64,000 nucleotides of DNA. It comes from an uncultured Candidatus Poseidoniales archaeon (lineage in GTDB: Archaea; Thermoplasmatota; Poseidoniia; Poseidoniales; Thalassarchaeaceae). Position numbers and translations under genes: made by a program. Numbering within the stretch: the first letter of the stretch is position 1; each line of letters begins with the position of its first letter. The stretch is taken from assembly GCA_902625325.1 (NCBI GenBank), contig CACOAW010000006.1, forward strand, positions 1 to 64,000, written 5' to 3'. Of this stretch, positions 9,601 to 17,091 are shown one piece after another. The notes below the pieces were generated by a model. The model ran no database searches, was not told where the DNA came from, and saw only the letters and a list, made by a program, of their open reading frames with translations.

Positions 9601-12600
9601 CATCTCGTGAAGTCTTTCCCATACACATTGAAGGCCTTGCCATCCCAAGTCCCTCCTGCGAATCCGGTTACCTTCCTTGCAGGCATCCCGGCTATTCTCA
9701 ACATCGTAACGAAGACCGAAGTGAATTCGTCACAGTTTCCTTCTCGGGAAGAGTTCAGAATCCAGTGAGAAATGTCGCTATCACTCCCCATCCCATCGGG
9801 CCTTCCTGAGCCGAAATGGTTCCTTAGGAATGATATGGTCTCATTTCCATTGACAAGGAAGTCCTGAATTGCCTTGATTTTGTCCCATGCTGAAATTGCT
9901 CCGGACTGTTCCAGTATGTCCTGTGTCAGATTGACCACAAAATCTCCGTTATCAAGGAAGTTCTGAGGGAGGTCTTTGCCGTATTCTGAATCATCGAATG
10001 AAGTGGAGTTATCTGTAATCTCAGTACTAAAAATCACCTCTGGGGCATTCACGTAAAGTGCCTCAATTACAGCGGCGTCGACGATCACGTCTCTAGTATA
10101 GTTAGAGAAATTAAGTCCGGCGGTAAAGTCTACCCAGGTCGTGTAGTTGACTACATTGAATGGCTGTATTAACTCTTGGCCGGGCCCGATGTATCCAGCT
10201 TCATCGAAGATGATCTCCCATGAAAGAGGTCCTGAATGATTCCAGAAGGACTGGTCTGCAACTCCCTGTTCAACAGAGAATTCTGGCATAATCTGAGTGT
10301 TTCCGACAAGAGTGCTGTTCACTCCCCACGAGACTCCAGTGTAATAGTCGTAAGTGTGCCATCTCCAGTAGTGCCTTACAGACGGGTCAAGACCGTCTGA
10401 GGTGTTCGTCGCAGTGAATATTAGGGAGTTCTCCTGAATATCGTCAGAAGGATCGAAGGGATCGCTTGGAGAGCCGATACAGTCTAGCTCCCAGAAATCC
10501 TCTGGGCATTCTTCGCCGTCAGGCACTCCCCCTCCATCTGAGTCTGGATCTAACCAATCAGTACCGAGGTCCAACTCTATGGAATCAGGGATCCCATCAC
10601 CGTCCGTATCCAGGGGATTAATGTCATCATCGGGATTATCCTGGGGGTTTGTACCGTCAAGGTATTCTTGGCCGTCATCAACTCCTCCGGAGTCGGAGTC
10701 TGCTACGTTCCAAAGAGTGAACCAGACATCGCTAGTAAGATTACCACCAATACCGTAAATCATCGAGCACCCCGTAGAGTTCTCGAAGTAGTTGTTGAGG
10801 CCATCCCCATCTGAATCGAGAAGGTTGTCACAGGGCTCCCTTGGGTCTGTATCGTTCAGTATCTCCGAGAGGTCGTTCACGCCGTCTCCATCGGTATCGA
10901 ATAGATTAGGATCGGATAGGTAGCCCCAAGTTGCTGTCAATTCCTCCCAATCGGCCAGTCCGTCACCATCTGTGTCCTTGTAGTCATCATCACACCATGG
11001 GTCGTTAGTTGCGTTTGGAGAAGCATCCCAGCACCAAGAGCCGTTTGTAATCAGTATGGTATTGGAACCCGCTGGGGGTTCGACATCCACGCCCCTCATG
11101 AACACTGACTCCAAGGACGAGTAGCTGAAGGGTGTTTGAGTGCCGTTGGAAGAAATATAGTAAGCCATTGGAGGGCTTCCCCTCCAGTCTACGGGGTCCG
11201 GGTCGATTCCCTCTGAAGAGTTCAGAGTAAGTGTGTCCGCCTCTCCGTCCCATGCTATTACAGTGAAGACTAGATTGAGTGCTGAGGTGCAGGGATCGGT
11301 CTGTCCGGGAAAGCCTTCGTCTCCATCGTTTATGCCCCCTCCATCCGTATCAGCGACGTTCCAAAGGGTGCATGAGTTGTTCTCCTCCCAATTCTGAAGA
11401 CCGTCGCCATCAAAGTCCCCCTCGTCGTTTATCCTAGTCGGATCGGTCTCTCCAGTGTCAATCACTCCGTTTCCGTTAAGGTCCTCCTCCCCATCATCCA
11501 AATAGTCACCATCGGTGTTATTGTCACGTGGGTCTGAGCCTTGAGCGGGATCTCCGTAGGAGCCGTTATACTCGATTCCATCCAAAATCCCATCACCATC
11601 TGTGTCAGGAGAGGTTGGATCAGTAAGCAACACTAATCCCTCGAATGAGTCATTTAGGCCGTCGCCGTCAGTATCGTTGTTCTGTGGGTCTGTCTGCGTT
11701 ATTCCATCCACCTCTGCGGTGAATATCGCACATCCTCCTGGTCCCAGAGAGAGTATCGGGTTACATGGCGACTCAGTGATTGTCATGTTTATTGGCCCTG
11801 GTCTGAAATATTGGGTAGGGGGGAATGTTGAGCCGTTCCTAGTCCCCCAAGCAGGATTGACGTACTCGTAGATGTTAGCTAAACCATCGAAGTCTGGATC
11901 CCCGTATGTTCCGTCCTGATTTGAATTTGAAGTTGGATCCAAACCGTTTGCTATCTCCCAACCATCTGGCATGCCATCTCCATCGGTATCCCAGCCGTTG
12001 GGGTCTTCGTCGATTTCTCCGTCCCCATCGTCATCATCAGAGCTGCAATCTGCATCACCGTCGAAGTCATTGTCATTTGAGTCGACCATCCCATCGTGGT
12101 CGTTGTCGAAGGTGTCAGTGCAGATGTTTCCTACCGGATCCTCATCAGCACCATCGGATCCTGAGCCTTGAATTACTTGCATTGCACTCTCCTCGTCCCA
12201 ATTTGAAACTGGGATGGTCCCGTTCCACCAAACACCATTGTCAAGGACATTGGTAGTCGAGGGTTCGTCCCAGCCAGAGGGTATTCCGAATAGGTACTCG
12301 TTGAGATTTGTTAGGCCATCGGAATCTGGATCGCCAGTAGAACCGTTATCCCCCAATGAAGATAGTGGATCCAGGCCGTACTGCCACTCCCACCCATCTG
12401 GGAGGCCATCATTGTCAGAATCCCAATCTTGGGGTTGTGTGTTGATGATGAACTCGATACCGTATGGAAGACCGTCTGCATCCTGATCGTTGTTTGAAGC
12501 CGAAGCCTCGGATGCAGAAAAATGGATTGAAGCCGTACTCGATATTAGGAACAGGAATGTCAGGAGTGTGGCTGATCTCTTCTTTGATGATTCGAGATTA

Positions 12601-12695
12601 CCTCCGTAATTCGCAATTACGAACCTCATGCTATGTGTCACAGATTCTTGGCGATAACTTGGGGTCTTAAGCAGAATGGAGCGTCGTTCGTACAT
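3684..12695 (-). CDS. Giant surface protein: TSP3 repeats, transglutaminase-like domain, Ig-like stalk, DUF4129-like tail
   Basis: This 3003-residue protein is probably secreted and membrane-anchored. The hydrophobic signal (SATLLTFLFLISSTASIHF) follows KKR near residue 40, so Met23 (12629) may be the true start. From about residue 70 to 780 there are many DTDGDG-type thrombospondin type 3-like calcium repeats. A transglutaminase-like domain follows, with Cys about 988 (EGNCDEFTSVF), His about 1036 (WAEVHL) and Asp about 1047 (LDMGWIPFE). The next ~1750 residues are repeated Ig-like/bacterial-type beta-sandwich modules (recurring 'sxNGSFxVxxPIPSD'-like strands). A single membrane helix (about 2850-2875) precedes a cytoplasmic DUF4129-like domain (RRAIFLCYENLCSVLTRRG). 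Transglutaminase-like folds may be peptidases or cross-linkers; which applies here is unknown. It lies 9 bases after the 984-residue gene, so they are probably co-transcribed. Confidence 0.85.
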   Translation of the reverse strand: MYERRSILLKTPSYRQESVTHSMRFVIANYGGNLESSKKRSATLLTFLFLISSTASIHFSASEASASNNDQDADGLPYGIEFIINTQPQDWDSDNDGLPDGWEWQYGLDPLSSLGDNGSTGDPDSDGLTNLNEYLFGIPSGWDEPSTTNVLDNGVWWNGTIPVSNWDEESAMQVIQGSGSDGADEDPVGNICTDTFDNDHDGMVDSNDNDFDGDADCSSDDDDGDGEIDEDPNGWDTDGDGMPDGWEIANGLDPTSNSNQDGTYGDPDFDGLANIYEYVNPAWGTRNGSTFPPTQYFRPGPINMTITESPCNPILSLGPGGCAIFTAEVDGITQTDPQNNDTDGDGLNDSFEGLVLLTDPTSPDTDGDGILDGIEYNGSYGDPAQGSDPRDNNTDGDYLDDGEEDLNGNGVIDTGETDPTRINDEGDFDGDGLQNWEENNSCTLWNVADTDGGGINDGDEGFPGQTDPCTSALNLVFTVIAWDGEADTLTLNSSEGIDPDPVDWRGSPPMAYYISSNGTQTPFSYSSLESVFMRGVDVEPPAGSNTILITNGSWCWDASPNATNDPWCDDDYKDTDGDGLADWEELTATWGYLSDPNLFDTDGDGVNDLSEILNDTDPREPCDNLLDSDGDGLNNYFENSTGCSMIYGIGGNLTSDVWFTLWNVADSDSGGVDDGQEYLDGTNPQDNPDDDINPLDTDGDGIPDSIELDLGTDWLDPDSDGGGVPDGEECPEDFWELDCIGSPSDPFDPSDDIQENSLIFTATNTSDGLDPSVRHYWRWHTYDYYTGVSWGVNSTLVGNTQIMPEFSVEQGVADQSFWNHSGPLSWEIIFDEAGYIGPGQELIQPFNVVNYTTWVDFTAGLNFSNYTRDVIVDAAVIEALYVNAPEVIFSTEITDNSTSFDDSEYGKDLPQNFLDNGDFVVNLTQDILEQSGAISAWDKIKAIQDFLVNGNETISFLRNHFGSGRPDGMGSDSDISHWILNSSREGNCDEFTSVFVTMLRIAGMPARKVTGFAGGTWDGKAFNVYGKDFTRWAEVHLQTNQNQGELDMGWIPFEACPPMSEVTVNVESWGPTSIERNISISEEIWVQGTLLFSENQTPVENVSLSLYLVGPESSDNVPGSAAIPEHVVSSVSTDSNGTFNLTGLPQEVIQPGFGSLVILTSEKGYVGVQGITMAWLLNISDNVSLSITNPIPVNQPMLGIGVNSSITGQLSWASSPFLDPSIRDDMQVVLNYSSQVDGEVSITSGVSSGGYYEFMVPIDETEPLGLMDAAISFDGWHFDDLNNETPPSYHARPRNYSFKLNITLSPNLTVDLEAQSTNNSILEIGSNVYLNGTVLSRGPSPSPLNGTLMLEMRRADISGPFVELSSWYLNNSSWGSNPGEFSITWPFSAAEVPIPAGPVDVRFQFDSDNLNANDQEQFSDTFGIRSFVVFDYELPFAIRGREYSVDVLLEDHTGSSFSSFEGDYTLLFDGVLEWNQSDPDAGRVTPTFTPAINMVPGDYEWNLSYAGSTWLSANSTSGDLRVRGLANATANLSSDWSVRGSTNWISGIARDMILQNAVTQNNSSVLVQLLVPSDLPTTPGGFPAAPTIYNIASGWVDNLTGSYNLSFEIPSGIPSGVYEISVTLGFSSNPPDGGAYYNAADPTTIPIGVQTEFVVQSDPTSLIVTAGEQLEIQAIVTDIEDPSAELSGVELDLYFDWGGPLQTILQSSSTNSEGIASFDATIPSSTPPGFYDIRIHAPDDVIDTLEAPGAGRWLGNQSFANLTVQVGSTVEITFIQSQVTALQSFDIVGTVMDSADTNRTVTGPVGINVFFLDEPDELLIENHTTNALGGFNVSVPTDALGNGVTRGDRTVVVSVVNGSTPFYLTGNGDASILVMGVPQFTDTNPFINTIIDRGDSATMATRLVEFSNNEAPLAGFEVHLLFHDTWLDPSVTAADGSASFEFEIPHDHPLGLVNVTFVFNGSGDLNPAVQILNTITVRSPVSMLIDPIQANPLPGEPFNVTGSLTSSNGTGLSDTNGNPLNPTLIFSIDGESANFTVPSVVFDSDGSWSAQIRLDLSFPRGPHGIDISFTPQVTYFSAASAFTTFNSRGYSVLTIESPNDLDPDNRTTRGDTFDMSLSIIDNSGTPVSSATVVVEVDNITVWGGLTDSNGAASPSILVKPDRDPGPMRVTATFSGISGPIGLLGDETWTRVIVLAPTQLILKEATSPSIAGSSVTFTGSLQDERGQMLKEDGNLSGGLIHLHIDGVDVGPAYTAFSNATTGQWSITYQIPSDIDFGQHQARVEFLGGFSWVDPMGQGDSVNPEYYLGSFDSLAFNVTQPSQVVISTSPTEIDRTEVAIIEGMLTDGVGRPIPNRDIVLSVDGQETTSISVDSNGSFVGLVPIPSDMPLGPIIIGVEFLGEDFILPSNSTVVFTVFAPVSLTIDDLGPLAVGDEIIVSGAVKDNLENGWLESHTIEVFVDGVLIGITSSQQDGDWSLQWVVSESLEIGNHSISAIAPAQGFYRQGSSESNFTVSYHTEISLQVEGSYATRGGYWNFSGRLFESDTGFEQGLEGREITVLLDGSDVETITTEEGGLFTLSHRVQYSLDRGSHNFTLLFKGEFLYLPAESQIEVFALSDVVIEMQPITNTIVRGDSSPSRSIMLQGLIREVGGESQIFDNLSMSLVWGETELPMTSGPWGNPDTRVFQIRAKAQEFMTPGDNMVTIIVEPNQASFLNGGSKEIGILVMVEVDFEYSEIELSDGQRIIRGSVNATARDTGAPLEGLSLSASLANGSVTHFSVSKLTGADGVFEYEFKSMAPLPPLSSQSPPPEGWGVLAVLLMSDSEFIEPGSLALLPSSGIQIAYEKPEEESFLDRAIVAIGAIVVGAILVAMGAMAINTRRKSTIKELANIFGQTVEMLASGDEYRRAIFLCYENLCSVLTRRGFLRRNFETVREFEMAIRGALPISEASLVSLDRIFEEARYSSHVLGDAHRDNAQLALSSVVEEIEAMQDIPKRGPLEFEMEE

Positions 12696-12704
12696 TTGAA
12701 GTGC

Positions 12705-15659
12705 TCAAATAAGCTCGACATCTTCATCTTCGTATCTGTCCGCTGCTCTCGGAGATTCTTCCACCACTACTGGTGCTGGTATGTCAGGTACTTCAGACGG
12801 TACATCTTCATCTGATTCCGACAGGGATTCGAGCATCCGCATTTGTGCTGCCCATCTCCTTCTGTTTAGTCGGCTCTGGACTCCTGCAAACAAGAGTAAA
12901 ACGCTGACTGCGAAGAGTACCATTGAAATTGGCCTGGGATGAACAATCTCGTTCACCACTATCTTGGAAATTGATGAGATTTCGACAATCGCAACTAGAG
13001 TGAACTGGGCCTTCAATGAGTCTGCAAAGCTCTGCTCGGTATCTAGAGGGGTTGCAGTAATTGAAATCGGAACCGACTGTCCGTTATTTGCTGATCTTGG
13101 TACGGAAATCTCCACTGTAAAAGTAGCCTGATCAAATTGGTCTATCTCAATCAGTGGGGAGCCGGATAGGCCACCGATTGAGACTTCCCAGCTGCTTTCA
13201 TCGACATCAGCCTCAAGAAGAACCGTCATAGGACTATTCCCTTCGTTTTTGACAATCATTGTAATCGAGTAATCGTTACCTGGTGAGAACTTCTTGTTGG
13301 GCGATTCCTGAACTATCTCCAGCAACGGATCTACTGCGTCGACTTCGAATGTCATAGGTAGATCGAAATAGCGAGGATTATCTTCATTCACATCCTCCAC
13401 GATTCTTAGGAAAACTGTGTGATTGCCCGCATCTACCTGATTGGTCATAGTTACGCTAAGGAATACTTCAGTGAAGTCTCCTGGGCCGAGCGAAACACGA
13501 GGAACTGCCTCGCCGTCCGAGTTAGTTATCCTATACTCCCAATTTCCATATTTCGTATCTCTATCCAAATTCTCTTGAAGGCTTGCTGGATTCTTTAGCA
13601 ACCACCATGAGGCCGGGCCTAGTTCGGTATCGCTATTTGTGATTCTCGCTCTGAATTCCAGAACGGGCCTATCCTGTCCGGGAGCACACAGAGCGACCTC
13701 CATGTGACCCAGTGGGGTGCCGTCGCAGTCCTGAGAAATCTCAGCTCTTATCCCATAAGTTCTCTGAATGGTGAATGAGACCTTAGTGGACGTAGATGCG
13801 TTTCCACCGCTGATTACCTCAATCTCGATTTCTCCGATATCGTCGTCCTCTCTATCGAGGCTTGGCTTGATTCCCAGAATCAAAACTTGGGTGTTGTGCC
13901 TCTCAAGAAGGGAGGTGTGGAATGTACCATCTCCCTCATCCTGGAGTATCCGTTGACCGGTTAGATTGTCGTGTAGTTGGAATATTGACTTTGACCTCTT
14001 GAGGATGTCGATCCTAAAGGTATCGGCATCGAAGCCAGAGTTGAATATCTCTAGAATGAATGAGTTGAACTCTCCATACTCAGCGAATCTTGGTATCGTT
14101 GAGTCTAGGGCGTCTCCTCTCGAAGAGTTAGCAATGGGAATCTTGTGATCCTCTGACCAAATAGAAACTACTGGTGGTTGGTAGACATCGATTTTCTCGA
14201 CGTTTAGGACCAGAGTATCCTGATGAACAACGGAGATAACCCCATCAACATCTGCTTCGGCTATGGCTCTAATCTCTATCTTTTTGGGCATACCTGTGAG
14301 GTCATCTGGAGCTGTGAGTGTGACTGTAGGATTGAGAATAGAACCGCCCGAACTCATCTCGTACCCGGCTGGAGAATCGAACTCTACCAGCCATGAGCTT
14401 CCTAGATTTGTTAGGACTTCCAACTCTACGTTCATCGATTTTGTCGAGTCTCCCCTGTGCACTAGAACCATTGGCACGGGTGTTACCTTACCTGGTGCGA
14501 AATACTCTACGGGTCGATCGAATCTATGCTTCAATGAAACACCAAATTGGTGCATTTCGATTGGCTCGTGCTCTATCTCGATCTCATTACCTCCAACGTC
14601 TCTTACCTTGAGGATGACTGTGTATTCACCGGGGATTAGTCCGCTATTGTAGGTATGGAAATACTTGCCGAAGATCCCTGTACTAGAGTCCTCTATTTCT
14701 TCCATATCCCCAGTTATTCTTTGGTCTACCTCGTAATTACCATTTGGACCCCTCATCAGAATATCAACCCGTGATATATCGCTCCTTCCGAAAGCACTGA
14801 TTGCGTCCATAGAGAACTGCATCTTCCTGTCTTCGATTACATCGTTAGGATACCAATCTAATTCGGAGCCCTCGGCAATATTGGCTCCTTCCCTTTGAAC
14901 AACAATGATGCTATTCATCAGAGCATTACCGTTAGCCTCCATCTTTGAAAATTTATTTGGCTCATTGTCTATCCTGTTGAAGGCAACGTCAGCAGAGCAG
15001 TCGGAACCGCCGAACGGACTACCCCCCCCATCGCATCCAGACATACTAGCCCTTACTTTGACTATCAGCCTCTCACCTTTCCTCACATCGAAGGACTCCG
15101 ATGAGCCGATGCCGACGTCGATTATTTCATGATCAAAGTCGCAACTGCTACCAAACGAAGCAGTACAAACTGATCCGGAGTAAGTAGTAGAGCCAAGAGT
15201 CCTTTCTGTCGTCATAACGGTTACGGTCCAATCCACGTTAGAATTCTGAGGGCCCTCTGACTTGAGGAACAGTTCGACGGGAACGTAGTGTGTTTCATTG
15301 GCAAAGAATTTTCTTCCGAACAATTCCAGAGTTGACATCATAGATATTGACATGAACTGCACGTCGTCATCGAGTGCGCTAGCAGTTACCTGATCGGCAC
15401 TTGATGCTGGTGGTTGAGTGCTGATGAGTCCGTCCATGCCTGCCGTCTGGTTCTGTCCGGGCTCAACGAAGTAGAGTTTGTACAGATTTGCTGCTGGATC
15501 GCTTTCAGACGAGTCAGCCCTGTGGAAATTCGGTAGCCCATCTGCTTGTAGATTCATGTCCGTGGGCAATGCCACCAATATTACAAGAGTCAGGGAAACA
15601 AGGGCACTTCGGGCAACACTAGGGGATGAGTTCCAAATTGGCACATTACCGCGCCGCAT
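12705..15659 (-). CDS. Large secreted, membrane-anchored beta-sandwich protein
   Basis: This 984-residue protein has an N-terminal signal (SALVSLTLVILVALPTDMNLQADG) and a C-terminal membrane helix (ISMVLFAVSVLLLFAGV) followed by RLNRRRW and an acidic tail of about 50 residues ending EDEDVELI. That gives most of the chain outside and a short tail inside. The extracellular part looks like repeated CARDB/NEW3-type beta-sandwich modules; the last (NEGNSPMTVLLEADVD...VEISVPRSANNGQSVPISITATP) is the clearest. I see no enzyme motif. It precedes the giant transglutaminase-like gene with a 9-base gap, so a shared envelope role is likely. The function is unknown. Confidence 0.8.
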   Translation of the reverse strand: MRRGNVPIWNSSPSVARSALVSLTLVILVALPTDMNLQADGLPNFHRADSSESDPAANLYKLYFVEPGQNQTAGMDGLISTQPPASSADQVTASALDDDVQFMSISMMSTLELFGRKFFANETHYVPVELFLKSEGPQNSNVDWTVTVMTTERTLGSTTYSGSVCTASFGSSCDFDHEIIDVGIGSSESFDVRKGERLIVKVRASMSGCDGGGSPFGGSDCSADVAFNRIDNEPNKFSKMEANGNALMNSIIVVQREGANIAEGSELDWYPNDVIEDRKMQFSMDAISAFGRSDISRVDILMRGPNGNYEVDQRITGDMEEIEDSSTGIFGKYFHTYNSGLIPGEYTVILKVRDVGGNEIEIEHEPIEMHQFGVSLKHRFDRPVEYFAPGKVTPVPMVLVHRGDSTKSMNVELEVLTNLGSSWLVEFDSPAGYEMSSGGSILNPTVTLTAPDDLTGMPKKIEIRAIAEADVDGVISVVHQDTLVLNVEKIDVYQPPVVSIWSEDHKIPIANSSRGDALDSTIPRFAEYGEFNSFILEIFNSGFDADTFRIDILKRSKSIFQLHDNLTGQRILQDEGDGTFHTSLLERHNTQVLILGIKPSLDREDDDIGEIEIEVISGGNASTSTKVSFTIQRTYGIRAEISQDCDGTPLGHMEVALCAPGQDRPVLEFRARITNSDTELGPASWWLLKNPASLQENLDRDTKYGNWEYRITNSDGEAVPRVSLGPGDFTEVFLSVTMTNQVDAGNHTVFLRIVEDVNEDNPRYFDLPMTFEVDAVDPLLEIVQESPNKKFSPGNDYSITMIVKNEGNSPMTVLLEADVDESSWEVSIGGLSGSPLIEIDQFDQATFTVEISVPRSANNGQSVPISITATPLDTEQSFADSLKAQFTLVAIVEISSISKIVVNEIVHPRPISMVLFAVSVLLLFAGVQSRLNRRRWAAQMRMLESLSESDEDVPSEVPDIPAPVVVEESPRAADRYEDEDVELI

Positions 15660-15761
15660 TCGAGATGTTAAAGAGTTCGGGAGATTGGAGTACCAAATGC
15701 ATCGGTTACAGGACGGTAATCGTCCGCTCGGTTGAAATTCAAAGTCGGTGCTCGTTGAACT

Positions 15762-15847
15762 GCAGGGGTACCCGAGTTGGTCAAAGGGGCCGGACTTAAG
15801 CTCCGGTGCTTAGTGCTTCATGGGTTCGAATCCCATCCCCTGCACCA
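15762..15847 (+). tRNA. tRNA-Leu (anticodon UAA), CCA encoded
   Basis: The fold is read by hand. The acceptor stem is GCAGGGG/CCCCTGC with discriminator A; the anticodon arm is CCGGA-CTTAAGC-TCCGG with anticodon TAA; a long class II variable arm (GTGCTTAGTGCTTC) follows; the T arm is ATGGG-TTCGAAT-CCCAT. The 3' CCA (15845-15847) is in the DNA. There is no intron. The next three bases are the stop codon of the convergent folB, so the two 3' ends abut exactly. Confidence 0.95.
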
Positions 15848-16267
15848 TCAAGTCATTCGTCCGGATTTTACCTTGGTCATAGAGCATCCCAACTTGCCCT
15901 CGAAACCTGTGGGGGCTAGTTTGGTCAGGCAGACAACACCCGCTACTGCTTCCTCGGGCATTAAAATCTCCTCCAGTATTGAAGCTGCCAAGGTTTCCAA
16001 CAGAGAATGCCTAGTTGAAATTGCAGATTCTATCGAACTATGGAGATATTCATAGTCGAGTACTTCATTGATATCATCCCCAGCTGGTGATTCTGCCCCT
16101 TCTACCAAGACTTCTATGTCGAACCTGATCGGCTGCTTTACTCCTTTCTCGAAATCATGAGCTCCGATATCCAGCTGAATAACTACATCCTCCAATACAA
16201 TCGTTGTCCACCCACTTGTGTCGATTCGTGAAATTATCGAAGTTATGTGAGGGGTTGTTTTGCTCAA
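15848..16267 (-). CDS. folB: Dihydroneopterin aldolase-like protein (FolB family)
   Basis: This 139-residue protein has the FolB/T-fold pattern: VVIQLDIGAHDFEKGVKQPIRFDIEVLVE (strand, helix turn, Glu and Pro of the pterin pocket), DVLDYEYLHSSIES-like spacing (NEVLDYEYLHSSIE) and HSLLETLAASILEEIL. FolB converts dihydroneopterin to 6-hydroxymethyl-dihydropterin and glycolaldehyde in folate-type pterin synthesis. An N-terminal extension of about 20 residues precedes the domain. The start is TTG, two bases after the stop of the SDR gene, consistent with one transcript. The pterin context (SDR here, folP at 45.8 kb) supports the call. Confidence 0.8.
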   Translation of the reverse strand: MSKTTPHITSIISRIDTSGWTTIVLEDVVIQLDIGAHDFEKGVKQPIRFDIEVLVEGAESPAGDDINEVLDYEYLHSSIESAISTRHSLLETLAASILEEILMPEEAVAGVVCLTKLAPTGFEGKLGCSMTKVKSGRMT

Positions 16268-16269
16268 TT

Positions 16270-17022
16270 CTACTCACCCGTGTCAAGTGCAGGATCCTTC
16301 TTCATCTGTCTGAATCTCTCACCTGAATCGACAAAAATCGTTTGTCCGGTAATTGCTGGGGACTTTGCTAGGAACGCAACTGCCTCTGCAACGTCCCTAG
16401 CAGATGGCCCGAATCCGAGGGGGGACTCTGATTGGACTCTCTGCAGAGATTCTGCATCTAAGATGTCACTGGTAAGAACATGTCCCGGAGCAACCGAGTT
16501 TATTCTTATCTTAGGCGCTAAATCGAGTGCAAGAGCAGAAGTTAGGCCGTGCAAAGCAAATCTAGAACCCGTGTAAGAAAGATAGTCGGCGTTGGGCGAT
16601 TCCACCTTAAAGTCGAGAATGTTGACCACCCATGAGCCTTCGGCAGATGACTCGAAGAGGCCCTGAACTAGTAGTAATGGGGCCAAAGCGTTGACTTTCA
16701 TGTGCTCTACCCAAGTTTCCTCGGAAACATCCTCGATTCGGTCTAGTACGAACAGAGATGCGTTGTTCACAACTCCAACAACAGTCCCCAGCGAATCGGA
16801 AACATTCTTGATTAGTCCTTTCACGGAGTTTGAATCGTTCAAATCGCATTGGATAGTACATGCTTTTCCGCCTGCAGACTCGATCTCTTCTTGCAGGCCT
16901 CTGGCATCATCTCCCGAACTCCTGTAGTGTATGGCAATTTTGTATCCCTCTTCGGAGAGTTTCAAACATATCTCTCGTCCAATTCTAATTGCTCCTCCAG
17001 TTACTATCACCGCGTTGCTCAT
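16270..17022 (-). CDS. SDR oxidoreductase, pteridine reductase (PTR1)-like, catalytic Lys replaced by Arg
   Basis: This 250-residue short-chain dehydrogenase has a Rossmann start VTGGAIRIGREI, HYRSS (NADP-type Arg after strand 2), CDLND, NNASLF and a C-terminal GQTIFVDSGERF. The layout matches pteridine reductase: Asp137 in NILDFK, Tyr150 thirteen residues later, then position 154 where PTR1 has Lys. Here it is Arg (YTGSR, codon AGA). PTR1/FolM enzymes reduce dihydropterins or dihydrofolate with NADPH. It is the first gene of a two-gene unit with folB, which supports a pterin substrate. The Lys-to-Arg change may alter or weaken catalysis. Confidence 0.82.
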   Translation of the reverse strand: MSNAVIVTGGAIRIGREICLKLSEEGYKIAIHYRSSGDDARGLQEEIESAGGKACTIQCDLNDSNSVKGLIKNVSDSLGTVVGVVNNASLFVLDRIEDVSEETWVEHMKVNALAPLLLVQGLFESSAEGSWVVNILDFKVESPNADYLSYTGSRFALHGLTSALALDLAPKIRINSVAPGHVLTSDILDAESLQRVQSESPLGFGPSARDVAEAVAFLAKSPAITGQTIFVDSGERFRQMKKDPALDTGE

Positions 17023-17091
17023 GGCGACCGCAAGGGATGTCTATTTTACCAATTTCTCAAATTAAGTGGGACCGTCAGATGAGAACGGTTA

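Noticed and set aside
11906-12256. His/Arg-rich plus-strand ORF of 116 residues
   Set aside because: It is antisense to the DTDGDG calcium-repeat codons of the giant gene; repeated GAT/GGT codons produce such frames on the other strand.
10480-12480. Calcium-repeat DNA as a possible CRISPR or satellite array
   Set aside because: Repeat units are irregular in length and sequence at DNA level and encode DTDGDG-type protein repeats in one open frame; no conserved direct repeats with unique spacers are seen.
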